From the NCBI GenBank assembly GCA_963811585.1, contig CAWERR010000009.1, forward strand, positions 620,001 through 684,000: 64,000 bases of DNA. Direction: 5' to 3'. The DNA is from JACDHG01 sp963811585. Lineage in GTDB: Bacteria; Actinomycetota; Actinomycetes; Propionibacteriales; Nocardioidaceae. The notes below the pieces were generated by a model that worked only from the letters and a program-made list of their open reading frames with translations, did not search any database and had not been told where the DNA came from. Both the position numbers and the translations under genes were made by a program. Position 1 is the stretch's first letter. Each line of letters begins with the position of its first letter. Of this stretch, positions 53,298 through 61,951 are shown one piece after another.

Positions 53298-53810
53298 GCA
53301 CCCTCATACCCAGATCCCCACGCGCCGGGGACACTAACGCCATACCCAGCCCCGGAACCGACGGACCCGAAGCCGCGACCCGGGCGACCCGCCCCCAGGC
53401 AGTGGGACGGATCGGTCTCCTCGGCATCCTGTGCCGCGTAGGCCCACGTCTTGGCGTTGCTCGGCGTTGTCAGTGCCGGACGGCGTCCGTGTGGGCCAAC
53501 GACCTCACGACAACTACCAGTGGTGGTTCCGGCTGGCCGGGATTGCCGTCATGGCGGCCGTGGTGTGGTGGTCGCTGCGGCGATGGCAGATGTGCACGTT
53601 GCAGGGCTGCGCGACGTCCACTCGCGTTTGCTGCTCAACGTGTCGTCGTAGGCCCGCCGGAAGTCCAGCGCCCGTTCCCGTCGGGATGCTCACCAGCTCG
53701 GTGCCCGTGAGGGTGCCCACCGATGCCCGGCCGGTCAGCTGGCCCACAGCGACTCGGTGAGCCGGTCGTACATGCCAGGAACACGGCGGCGGTCAGCCTT
53801 CCGGCGGCGG
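53298..53810. other. Interval with at most one small membrane-protein remnant
   Basis: The only suggestive frame is on the plus strand around 53505-53630: DNYQWWFRLAGIAVMAAVVW followed by WSLRRWQMCTLQGC, a single membrane helix followed by a Cys-containing basic tail. It lies in a longer frame (53431-53760) whose ends look non-coding, and no start with a ribosome site is evident. I do not recognise a family. The rest of the interval shows nothing. Confidence 0.3.
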
Positions 53811-54709
53811 TCATCTGCTCGTCCGCTCCACCGTCGTCGGGGACTGGCCCGCCGCCCGGCGGGAGCGTTGCCGCACCACCAGCACCGCCACGAGGAGCAC
53901 CAGGCCGGCGACCAGCCAGCCGATCGGCCCCGGGGCGTCGACCAGACCGGCGATCCCCTGCTGGAGGGTCGCGGCCGCCTCGATCACGGGGTCTGAGGCG
54001 TCCCCGCCTGCCAGCACGCGCAGCTCCCACCAGCCGTAGTAGGCGACGTAGGCGCCGGCGGCGGCGAGGAGTGCTCCGGCCGCACGGGGCGCCCACCTCC
54101 CGGCCCCGCGGAGCCGACCGACGGTCGCGGGGGAGGCGAAGACCGTCGCCACGGCCAGGGTTCCCGACGACCAGGCCCATGCCCGCCGCGTAGGCCATGA
54201 AGAGCACGAAACCCTCGACGGTGGAGCCGCTCGCGGAAGCCGCCGACGACCACGGCAAGGAAGGGCGCGATCGTGCACGAGATCGAGGCGACGGCATAGC
54301 TGGCGCCGAACCCGGCCATCGACGGGAAGGAGCGGGACAGGGGGCGTGCGGTGCCCAGGGTCCGTTCGGAGCGGCGCAGGTTCGGCAGCGAGAGGCTGCG
54401 GCCGACGGCCAGCCACAGCCCCATGAGGGCCAGGGTCACCCCGAGGGCGACGGTGAACCAGGGGAGGTGGCGCTGCAGCTGCCCCGCGACGGGTGAGATG
54501 ACGAGCCCGAAGACGGCGAAGACCCCGGCGAACCCCGAGGTCATGGCGATGCTGAGCACTGCGGCTCGCCAGGCTGCCGCGGGTCGCGAAAGTGACTGGC
54601 TCCCAGCCAGCAGGAGCGAGACGTACGCCGGGAGCAGCGCGAAGCCGCACGGGTTCACGGCCGCGAGCATGCCGGCGCCCAGTGCGACCGCGAGCAGCCC
54701 CTCGGACAT
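53811..54709 (-). pseudogene. CcdA-family thiol-disulfide membrane protein, two frameshifts
   Basis: The first half is intact: MSEGLLAVALGAGMLAAVNP then CGFALLPAYVSLLLAGSQ, MTSGFAGVFAVFGLVISPVA and AGFGASYAVASISCTIAPFL. The cysteines in NPCGF and ISCT are the redox pair of CcdA. After ASGSTVEGFVLFMAYAAGMG and ATVFASPATVGRLRGAGRWA in other frames it ends with two more helices (GPIGWLVAGLVLLVAVLVV) at 53811. CcdA passes electrons across the membrane to extracytoplasmic thioredoxins such as the neighbour upstream. Confidence 0.8.
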
Positions 54710-54713
54710 CGCC

Positions 54714-55277
54714 TCAGCCGACCAGGTCGTCGACCAGGTCCACCAGTTCGGCGTCGTCGAGGTAACCCGCGGCCTGCTCGGTACCATCCTCGTCGAGGAC
54801 GAGGTAGGTGCTCTGGGCGGTCACCCCGAAGTGCCGCCACACGGCGCCTTTCGGGTCGGTGAGCAGGGTGACGTCGGGGGACACCTCATCGGCGAACTCC
54901 TCGATCGCCTCTTGCTCGTCGAGCGAGCCGACCCCGACGACATTGACGTCGGTCCCGTGGGTCGCGGCGAGCTCGCCCACGCCGGAGATCTGCGCGCGGC
55001 AGGTGGGGCACCAGGGCGCCCAGAACCAGAACACGGTCGGCTTGCCGGCAAGGTCTGCGCCGTCGAATGGCTCGCCGGTGACTGTCTCGGACGTGAAGTC
55101 GAGCACCGCGGGCACTCCAGCGCTGCCGCTGTCACCGGGTGAGGCCGCTGCGCCACCCTGGTCGGTCGACGTGGACGTGCCCTGGTCGGTGCCGCTGGAC
55201 GGTGCCGCGTCGGTGTCAGTCCCGCAGGCGGACAGGAGCAGGGCGAGGGCCAAGACGACGGCTGCCAGGGGGCGCAT
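54714..55277 (-). CDS. TlpA-like thioredoxin lipoprotein
   Basis: A 187-residue protein. A lipoprotein signal (VVLALALLLSAC, lipobox Cys) is followed by a Ser/Thr/Gly linker and a redoxin domain with FWFWAPWCPTCRAQI (CxxC = CPTC) and VTAQSTYLVLDEDG (cis-Pro is replaced by a Ser-Thr context). It is a surface thiol-disulfide oxidoreductase. Its stop lies four bases before the CcdA start, so the two form an operon in which CcdA would reduce this lipoprotein. Confidence 0.88.
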   Translation of the reverse strand: MRPLAAVVLALALLLSACGTDTDAAPSSGTDQGTSTSTDQGGAAASPGDSGSAGVPAVLDFTSETVTGEPFDGADLAGKPTVFWFWAPWCPTCRAQISGVGELAATHGTDVNVVGVGSLDEQEAIEEFADEVSPDVTLLTDPKGAVWRHFGVTAQSTYLVLDEDGTEQAAGYLDDAELVDLVDDLVG

Positions 55278-55599
55278 GCCTCTACAGTAGGTCGCTCGCG
55301 AAGCGCGATCGGTAAGCGTCATCACATTGCTCCGCAGTCCGAGCGTCTAGCCTGGTCAGGAGCAGCACCAGGGCGCAGCATCGGGTCGGCTTGCCTGCAG
55401 CCGGGGGCGAGGTTTGTGGTGGCACGCGGCGGGCTGACGATGTTGTTGCGAGCGCGAACGGGCCTCGGCACCCACGCCCTTGACGACTGCGTCGCGATCG
55501 CAGTTCGCGCAGTCAGAGCCACCCAAGACGAGCAAGAACACCTGACTCAGCAGGCGCCGCCCGCTCGCGTCGTACGCCACCGGTGGCCACACTGGTTGC
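55278..55599. other. Intergenic region without recognisable gene
   Basis: Between the divergent lipoprotein and DUF1801 genes. Frames here are high-GC shadows without start signals or motifs. It probably holds the two promoters. Confidence 0.5.
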
Positions 55600-55959
55600 A
55601 TGGACAATCGCTCGCCCGAGGTCGAGGCCTGGTTCGAGACCTACGACAACCCTCAGAAGGAGCTGGTCAGGGCCGTGCGCTTGATCATCCTCGATGTGGA
55701 CGGCCGCATGTCCGAGGCGATCAAGTGGAAAGCTCCGACGTTCGTGTTCGGGGGGAACCTCGCCTCCTTCTACCCGCGGTCGAGGCGGCATGTGGCGCTG
55801 ATGTTCCACACGGGGGCAGCGCTGCCGGATCCCACCGGTCTACTCGAAGGGGAGGGAGACACCTCACGGGTTGCACGCTTCGACGACCCCGACGACCTTG
55901 CTACCAAGGCCGACGCGCTGCGCGACCTCGTGCGGGCCTGGATCAGCAGCAAGGAATAG
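55600..55959 (+). CDS. DUF1801 (YdhG-like) protein
   Basis: 119 residues: RSPEVEAWFETYDNPQKELV, SEAIKWKAPTFVFGGNLASF, RRHVALMFHTGAALPDP. This is the DUF1801 fold (YdeI/OmpD-associated-like), usually a short cytoplasmic protein of unknown function; Bacillus relatives have been tied to iron homeostasis and peptide stress. Start at 55600; no clear Shine-Dalgarno. It converges with the molybdopterin oxidoreductase gene. Confidence 0.82.
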   Translation: MDNRSPEVEAWFETYDNPQKELVRAVRLIILDVDGRMSEAIKWKAPTFVFGGNLASFYPRSRRHVALMFHTGAALPDPTGLLEGEGDTSRVARFDDPDDLATKADALRDLVRAWISSKE

Positions 55960-56071
55960 CCCACCTCGGACCGTTCCGGGACCACAGCACCCCGGTGCGC
56001 CTCGCACGGCCGGGGTTTGGAAAGTCCATGCGGCGGCCGGCGGCACCGTTGGCCCGGTCCCGTGGCCGATG

Positions 56072-58249
56072 TCACGCTCCTCCCGGGCCGGCCGCGCTGA
56101 GAGGGGCGACGTCGCAGACCGACGCCCGCAGGGGTGAGCTCCCGCTGATCGGGTCGCTCGGTGTCTGCCGCAGGACGAGGTTGAGGTTCGCACTCTCCGG
56201 CCCGTACGGCGGGTAGCCTGGCAGTCCCAGCTCTTCGCACGCCTCCCACCAGCCGTGCTGCCCGAACACGACCTGAGGGTCGAGGCTGGCATTGAACTTC
56301 ACGCGGGCTCGAACGCTGCCGTGCGGGGTGTTCAACGACACCCAGTCCCCGCCGGTGATGCTCCGGGCCGCGGCCGTGGCCGGGTGCATCTCGAGTTGCG
56401 GGTCAGGTGCGCTCTTGCGCAGGGCGGCGACCTGACGGTGCTGGGTCTCGCAGAAGAACAGCGACTTCGCGCAGCTGAGCACCAGCGGGTACCGGTCGGC
56501 CAGGTCCGGCCGGGAGCGAGGGCTGAGCGGCTCCTCAAAGGTCGGCAGCGGGTCGTAGCCATGAGCGGCCAGCGTTGCCGAGTACAGCTCGACCTTGCGT
56601 GAAGGAGTGGCGAAGCCGGTGCCCGTGTACTTGCGGTACCGCGTGGTCAGCGGCACCCGGACTCCGGCCGGGTTGGCCCGGAGTTCCTCGAGGGTGATCC
56701 CGCTGGGTGCGAGCTGATGGCGGAACGCCGCTTCGATGTCGCCGTCCCAGAAGTGCGCGCCGAGACCCAACCGGGTCGCGAGGTCGAACACGATCTGCAG
56801 GTCGGAGCGGGCCTCACCGCGGGGTCGGACGAGCGGTTGCCGCAGCTGGACGAGGGACTGCGCTTCCTGGCTGTACTCGAAGCCGATCTTCAGGGCCTCG
56901 GACTCGAAGGGCGTGGTCACGGGCAGCACGATGTCGGCGAGCTCGGCCGTCGGGGTCATGAACAGGTCGGCCTGGACGAAGAAGTCCAGACCGGTCAGCG
57001 CCTCGCGGCCGCGGGCGCTGTCGGCGTGGGCCATCACCATGTTGCCGCCGAAGCTCACCAGTGCCTTGATCCGTCGGTCGAGGACGGCGGTGTAGAAGTC
57101 CTCGCCGGTGACGAACTCGAACCGTGCCGGTCCGAGCGGCCGCTCGTCGACGCCCACCGCGGGCGGACGCCCGTCGGACAGGAACTCCGTGCCGTCGATC
57201 CGGTTCGACGGCACCTCCTCGAACAGCACGTTCCCGCCGGGGACGTCCAGGCTGCCGGTCAGCGCGTAGAGGACGTTGATCGCGCGCATTGTCTGGGTCG
57301 TGCCGCTGTGCTGCTCGAGTCCGCTCCATGTGTAGAACGCGACCGGTCGGGTCTCCCAGAGCGTCCGCGCCGTGGCGACGATGTCCGGAGCCGACACTCC
57401 TGTGATCTCCTCTGCCACGTCCGGCGGGAACTCGGCACAGCGTGACGTGAGCAGGGCCCAGACCGTACGGCCGTCCACGTCGTCATGAGCGTTGGTCCAG
57501 TCTCGGACGAAGTCGGCGTCGTACCAGCCGTTCTCGATCATGACGTGCGTGAGCGACAAGGCGAGTGCTGCGTCGGTGCCGGGCCTGACCCGCAACCAGT
57601 GGTCGGCTTTGGCTGCGAGGCCCGCCTTGCGGGGGTCGACGACGACAAGCTTGGCGCCGCGCCCGACTGCCGCGACGGTGCTCGTCGCGTGGGCGAGGCG
57701 GGCGACGGACGGGTTGTAGCCCCAGAACAGGATGCAGCCGGCGTTCTCGAGGTCCGGCAGGTAGACGCCGGGCACGGACGCACCGAACGTGTAGAGCGGT
57801 GCGAGGTAGCGGCCCCATCCGCACAGCTCCATGTAGTTGCAGTAGTTCGGACTGCCGAACGCACGGAGCAGCCGCTGCACCCAGTCGACCGCGTCACTGA
57901 TCGCCGACGTCGACGGCGAGCTCGAGCTGAATGCCACCGACTCCGGCCCGTCCGAGGCAGCGGCCGCGTTCAGCCGCTCTGCGACCGCGTCCAGTGCCTC
58001 GTCCCAGGTGATCTGCTCCCACCCCGGGTCCACGGCATCCTTGCGTCTTGTCCGCCTGAGTGGGTGGAGGAGCCTCGATGGGTGGTAGACGATCTCGGGT
58101 GCTGCCTTGCCCTTGAGGCAGATGGCCTTGCCCGTCGGGTGCGACGGGTCCGGATGCAGCGCGACGAACGTGCCGTCGGTGACGGTAGCCCGCGCCCCAC
58201 ACCGCGAGACACACAACGGGCAGAACGTCGAAACCGGGTCCGAACCCAT
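56072..58249 (-). CDS. Molybdopterin-dependent oxidoreductase (DMSO reductase family)
   Basis: A 725-residue protein. The N-terminal 4Fe-4S motif is FCPLCVSRCGARATV with the fourth Cys in AICLKG, and a likely Mo-coordinating cysteine is in NYMELCGWGRYLAP. Cofactor-binding segments include CILFWGYNPSVARLAHAT, VVVDPRKAGLAAKADHWLRV, PVAFYTWSGLEQHSGTTQTM and a C-terminal molydop-binding domain (LVLSCAKSLFFCETQHRQVA). No Tat signal is visible, so it is probably cytoplasmic. The electron partner and substrate are unknown. ATG 58249 begins MGSDPVSTFC; the longer frame lacks homology. Confidence 0.88.
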   Translation of the reverse strand: MGSDPVSTFCPLCVSRCGARATVTDGTFVALHPDPSHPTGKAICLKGKAAPEIVYHPSRLLHPLRRTRRKDAVDPGWEQITWDEALDAVAERLNAAAASDGPESVAFSSSSPSTSAISDAVDWVQRLLRAFGSPNYCNYMELCGWGRYLAPLYTFGASVPGVYLPDLENAGCILFWGYNPSVARLAHATSTVAAVGRGAKLVVVDPRKAGLAAKADHWLRVRPGTDAALALSLTHVMIENGWYDADFVRDWTNAHDDVDGRTVWALLTSRCAEFPPDVAEEITGVSAPDIVATARTLWETRPVAFYTWSGLEQHSGTTQTMRAINVLYALTGSLDVPGGNVLFEEVPSNRIDGTEFLSDGRPPAVGVDERPLGPARFEFVTGEDFYTAVLDRRIKALVSFGGNMVMAHADSARGREALTGLDFFVQADLFMTPTAELADIVLPVTTPFESEALKIGFEYSQEAQSLVQLRQPLVRPRGEARSDLQIVFDLATRLGLGAHFWDGDIEAAFRHQLAPSGITLEELRANPAGVRVPLTTRYRKYTGTGFATPSRKVELYSATLAAHGYDPLPTFEEPLSPRSRPDLADRYPLVLSCAKSLFFCETQHRQVAALRKSAPDPQLEMHPATAAARSITGGDWVSLNTPHGSVRARVKFNASLDPQVVFGQHGWWEACEELGLPGYPPYGPESANLNLVLRQTPSDPISGSSPLRASVCDVAPLSAAGPGGA

Positions 58250-58340
58250 CACCCGATTGTCTCGCCTTGCCCGGGCACTTGCAACGGCCTCGACGGCGGC
58301 CAGCGGGCCCCTCGCCTCGCGTAAACACAAGGCCAGGTAC

Positions 58341-58715
58341 CTAGCCGTCCTGCGCTCCCGGACAGGTCGCAGCGAGGTCCGTGCCACGCCGGCTCAAGAA
58401 CGAGATCTCAGGTTCGGTGCGCGCCAGCGCGGCTGCGCGGCGGTATGCCTGCGCGGCCTCGTATGGTCGTCCGAGTCGTTCCAGCGCTGATCCGCGTGCC
58501 GGGTGGAGAAGGTGGTATCGGTCCAGTTCCTCCGCGACGCTGTCGAGCAGTGCCAGGCTGGTCTCGGGCCCCGTGGTCTCGGCGACGGCGATGGCCCTGT
58601 TCAGCGTCACGACCGGCGTCGGCCTCACCGCGATCAGCCGGTCGTAGAACCGGACGATGGCCGCCAAGTCGGTTTCCTCGTAGCGCCGCGCTGCGCAGTG
58701 CAGCCGCCGAACGCG
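58341..58715 (-). pseudogene. C-terminal fragment of an ECF sigma factor (DUF6596 type)
   Basis: It reads HCAARRYEETDLAAIVRFYD, RPTPVVTLNRAIAVAETTGP, LLDSVAEELDRYHLLHPARG and RLGRPYEAAQAYRRAAALA, the TPR-like C-terminal domain of DUF6596/ECF42-type sigma factors. The whole sigma-2/sigma-4 region is absent; sequence to the right of about 58,715 belongs to a WYL regulator on the other strand. A broken gene. Confidence 0.75.
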
Positions 58716-59401
58716 TCCGGACCATCGAGCGCGACCTGAGCGCGCTGGGGCAGGCAGGTGTCCCGCTCGCGACGAAGCAGGGGCGCACCGGGGGCTACAC
58801 GCTCGATCGCTCGATGAGTCTGCCGCCGCTCAACTTCACCTCACGCGAAGCGGCGGCGATCGCCGTGGCGTTGAGTCGCAGCGAGCACGTGCTCTTCACG
58901 CGTGACGCCCGCAGCGCCATGCAGAAGATCGTGGCCGCGATGCCCGAGCGGGAGCTGGAGGAGGCGCGCGCGACCGCCGAGAGGATCAGGCTCCTGGTCC
59001 AGCCCACGCCCGACCCCGATGGCGAGATCGCCGAGACCATCTGGCGTGCCGTCCGCGCAAACGATGTGCTGAGCATCCGCTACATCGACGTCGGCGGCAT
59101 CGAGACCGAGCGCGAGGTCGAGCCGCAGCACGTCGTGGTCGGGCCCAACGGCTCCTACCTCACCGCATACTGCCACCTGAGAGGGGACGACCGGGTGTTC
59201 CGCATGGATCGCGTCACCCGAGCCGAGCGGACGCCGTCGCCGCCGCGCCCGCGTCGCGTCGTCGCCGAGCCGGTCGTCGACGGTCACGAGACGAAGCTGC
59301 CGGAGTCGGCGCTGCGTCCCGAAGATCTCCTGCCAAACTCCGACATAGGGCTGTCGCGAGTCCCCGAGACGGTGAGTGCATCCCGCCGCCTCGGCGGGTG
59401 A
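58700..59401 (+). pseudogene. WYL-domain (YafY-type) regulator missing its N-terminal helix-turn-helix
   Basis: Coding sense begins abruptly at ERVRTIERDLSALGQAGVPL, the recognition end of the HTH. It continues TGGYTLDRSMSLPPLNFTSR, LSRSEHVLFTRDARSAMQKI and the WYL-like core NDVLSIRYIDVGGIETEREV with HVVVGPNGSYLTAYCHLRGD. The first 25 or so residues are missing; upstream is the antisense of the sigma fragment. WYL proteins bind nucleic acid or nucleotide ligands. Its genuine partner may be the VOC gene 23 bases downstream. Confidence 0.75.
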
Positions 59402-59424
59402 TCGGTAAGCAGAAGGAGAATCCC

Positions 59425-59814
59425 ATGACCAACCCCGCTCCCGGCACCCTCGCTTGGTTCGAGGTCGCCACCAGCGATCCCGACGGTGCCGAGAAGTTCT
59501 ACGGCAGCCTCTTCGACTGGAGCTTCGAGGCCGACGGCCCTGCGGCGTCCGGCAGCATGGACTACCGCAACATCACGGCGTCGGGTGCCGAGGGACCCAT
59601 GGGCGGCGTCTTCGGCACGCGTGGGCAGGTTCCCGACCACGCCGTGTTCTACATCCTGGTCGCCGATGTCGAGGCCACTTGCGCCGACGCCGAACAGCTC
59701 GGCGGCACGGTACTGAGCAAGCATCTCGAGCCAGGTCCGGGCGCCCCCACGTTCGCCTACCTGCGCGATCCGTCGGGCAACCAGTTCGGCGTCTTCACAC
59801 CACCGGCGGCCTGA
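59425..59814 (+). CDS. VOC/glyoxalase-like protein
   Basis: A 129-residue VOC domain: GTLAWFEVATSDPDGAEKFY, LFDWSFEADGP, YILVADVEATCADAEQLGG and YLRDPSGNQFGVFTPP. AGAAGGAGAAT precedes the ATG. It is related to PhnB/CFP30B-type proteins of unknown substrate. It follows the WYL fragment and overlaps the next start by one base, so the two small genes are translationally coupled. Confidence 0.85.
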   Translation: MTNPAPGTLAWFEVATSDPDGAEKFYGSLFDWSFEADGPAASGSMDYRNITASGAEGPMGGVFGTRGQVPDHAVFYILVADVEATCADAEQLGGTVLSKHLEPGPGAPTFAYLRDPSGNQFGVFTPPAA

Positions 59815-60198
59815 TGGCGAGAAACGCGAAGGGCACGTCCCCGTCGGAGCAGTCGGGCGGGGACGGTGCCGACGGTGCAGCCCGCGACCTCTACGACGAA
59901 CTGACCGACGACCTGCTCTACGACCCGGCCATCGGCCGAGCCACCATGATGGGCTACCCCTGCGTGCGGCTGGCCGGACGGTTCCTGGCGTCCTACGACG
60001 ACAAGGCTGGCTGTCTGGTCGTGAAGCTGCCCCGCGAGCGGGTCACCGAACTCGTCAAGAACGGCGACGGTGACCCGTTCGCCCCGGCCGGCAAGGTCTT
60101 CGGTGAGTGGGTGTCGATCCCCACCGTCGACCGGGAGCTGTGGCAGACGCTGCTGGCCGAAGTCCGTCGACTTCGCCCGGAAAGGGCTGGCCGAGTAG
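59814..60198 (+). CDS. TfoX/YjbR-like small protein
   Basis: About 128 residues: RDLYDELTDDLLYDPAIGRA, TMMGYPCVRLAGRFLASYDD, GCLVVKLPRERVTELVKNG, GDPFAPAGKVFGEWVSIPTV. This resembles the TfoX-N/MmcQ-like family of small proteins, function unknown. The open frame runs on to 60326 with Arg-rich sequence. A one-base shift near 60163 instead gives VDFARKGLAE and a stop at 60198, which I prefer. Confidence 0.65.
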
Positions 60199-60257
60199 CG
60201 CGGAGTCGACATCGGCGCGAGGCCAGGCGGCGCCAGAGATCCTGGAATTCTGCTGAG

Positions 60258-60922
60258 TTACAGACCTCCGGCGCGCCGCAGCCGGTCAGGGTCCAGGATG
60301 TTGATGCGGCCGCGGCGCAAGGCTGACCAGACCCTGGTCGGCGTACTCGTTGAGGATCTTGGTGGTGGTCTCGCGGGAGGTTCCGGCGAGGGCGGCGAGC
60401 TGTTCGTGGGTGAGCTTGACCTGGATGCCCCGGCCCAGGGGACGGCTGCTGTGCGCGCCGGCCAGGGTGACCAGGGTGCCGGCGATGCGTTCAGGGACGC
60501 TCTTGAAGATGGCGTCTGAGAGCCGCTGCTCGATCTCGCTCAGGCGGCGGCCGAGGGTCTCGGAGATGCGTGCGGCGATACGGGAGTCGCCGAGGAGGAG
60601 GCGTCGTACGTCGGCCTTGCTCATGACGCACACGACGACCTCGTCGAGGGCTTCGGCGAAGCTGTCGTGCATCTGTTGTCCGACAATGACCATCTCGCCG
60701 AAGATCGTGCCGGGTTCGATGATCGCGGTGGTGAGTGCGCGGCCGTCGGGGGAAACCCGGAAGATCCGGATGCGGCCCTTCTTCAGGATGAACAGCGTCT
60801 CCAGGGGCTGGTGCGGGGTGTAGACCAGATCGCCCGGGCCGTAGGTCTTCATCGGCGCGGCGGCCGCCATGGCGTCCATCTCACCTGTCGCTGAGGTCGC
60901 AGAAGATGTCGACCTCGGACAT
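60258..60922 (-). CDS. Crp/Fnr-family regulator, frame shifts at both ends
   Basis: The clean central frame (60286-60879) holds the cyclic-nucleotide-binding fold (PGDLVYTPHQPLETLFILKK, TIFGEMVIVGQQMHDSFAEA) and the DNA-binding HTH (VKLTHEQLAALAGTSRETTT). Upstream, MSEVDIFCDLSD from ATG 60922 joins it if one base near 60885 is corrected. Downstream, RRGRINILDPDRL to the stop at 60258 follows a shift near 60315. The N-terminus holds a single cysteine (DIFCDL), so an Fnr-type iron-sulfur cluster is not supported. The ligand is unknown. Confidence 0.8.
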
Positions 60923-61015
60923 GCACCAGACCCGGTCGTCCGGGGCTGGCTGCGGCGCGTTCGATGTCCACGTCTTCCTCTCGGTTGCCCGGCGCCCAGG
61001 GACGGGTTCCGCCGG

Positions 61016-61735
61016 TCAGGGCGTCAGTCGGTGCCGCGGTGAGGCAGTGCTGCGGTGCACTGTCCATGGTGGCATCCCACCTTTCGGCCAAGGGCGTCCA
61101 TGGGCGGAGGGAGCGGGTGGCGGATCCGCAGGGATTCGGGCCCGCCACCGCTGCCGTGCAGGTGGTTTCAGATGGGCGTGCACAGCCGTGTCGGCCACAG
61201 CGCCCACACGGGCACGGGCGACGCCGAGCAGCAGACCGAAGGTGAGGCCGAAGATGAGGTGCTCGATGATGAACGTGCCCCAGCCGGCCATCTCGGCCAT
61301 GTTCTCGATCGGGTCTCCGGAGTCGAAGATGGCCGCCGCCAAGGGGAGGCCGATGAACGCGCTCATCGCGAACACGATCGCGCCATAGACCAACCCGACG
61401 CCGGCGAGTACCGCGAGCTTGAGGTTGAGGCGGGAGACGATGAGCCCGAAGACCGCGCCGTACATCGCGCCGGTCATCATGTGGATCATCGCGCCGAGGA
61501 TCGCGGTGCCGAAGACGAAGTGGAAGTCACTCCCGGACATCGCCTCCTGCATTGAAGCCATCATCGCGTCGCCGGGAGCCCACAAGGAAGCGATGTGGTA
61601 GAGCGGGGTGAAGAAGCCGGTGCCCTTCTCCCATGCCGCGATCATGGCGTACATCGCCATCGCCAACGAGGCGATGACGCCGGCACCGGCGCCGTACCCG
61701 ATGGCCCGCAGCGGACTGCGCTTGGTGGTGGTCAT
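61016..61735 (-). CDS. Hypothetical multi-pass membrane protein
   Basis: A 239-residue frame with about five hydrophobic helices: GYGAGAGVIASLAMAMYAMI, FGTAILGAMIHMMTGAMYGA, LAVLAGVGLVYGAIVFAMSA, then FIIEHLIFGLTFGLLLGVA. Methionine and glycine are frequent in the membrane. AGGAGGAACC lies directly before the ATG. The last 50 residues are Pro/Arg-rich and may result from a frameshift. No named family recognised. It lies between the Crp-like gene and the methyltransferase-SRPBCC gene, all on the minus strand. Confidence 0.7.
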   Translation of the reverse strand: MTTTKRSPLRAIGYGAGAGVIASLAMAMYAMIAAWEKGTGFFTPLYHIASLWAPGDAMMASMQEAMSGSDFHFVFGTAILGAMIHMMTGAMYGAVFGLIVSRLNLKLAVLAGVGLVYGAIVFAMSAFIGLPLAAAIFDSGDPIENMAEMAGWGTFIIEHLIFGLTFGLLLGVARARVGAVADTAVHAHLKPPARQRWRARIPADPPPAPSAHGRPWPKGGMPPWTVHRSTASPRHRLTP

Positions 61736-61787
61736 GGTTCCTCCTGTTGGTCAGTGACAGAAGGAACTCTCGCCCCAGCCAGTGAGT

Positions 61788-61802
61788 GCGGTCCGTGACC
61801 GC
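61788..61802. promoter_or_regulatory. GCGGTC-cgt-GACCGC inverted repeat
   Basis: A perfect 6-bp dyad with a 3-base centre, in the 216-base gap upstream of the membrane-protein gene. It could be an operator for the Crp/Fnr-type regulator encoded nearby, although it differs from the classic TGTGA-N6-TCACA. The rest of the gap shows nothing notable. Confidence 0.35.
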
Positions 61803-61951
61803 GCTTACACAGCAGGCACTGAATTGCTCGTCGAGTTCTGCCCTCAAGGCCGACGAGGGAACCAAGTTCTCTTCGCGGCTGAAGGCGCGGGCAGGCGTCC
61901 TATCCAGTGACGAATCGGGCGATCTGGTCCGCGATCGCCGGAGCCGGGGGC

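Noticed and set aside
60849..61148. Small minus-strand ORF between the membrane protein and Crp genes
   Set aside because: Composition and ends look like shadow coding; the Crp N-terminus extends into it in another frame.
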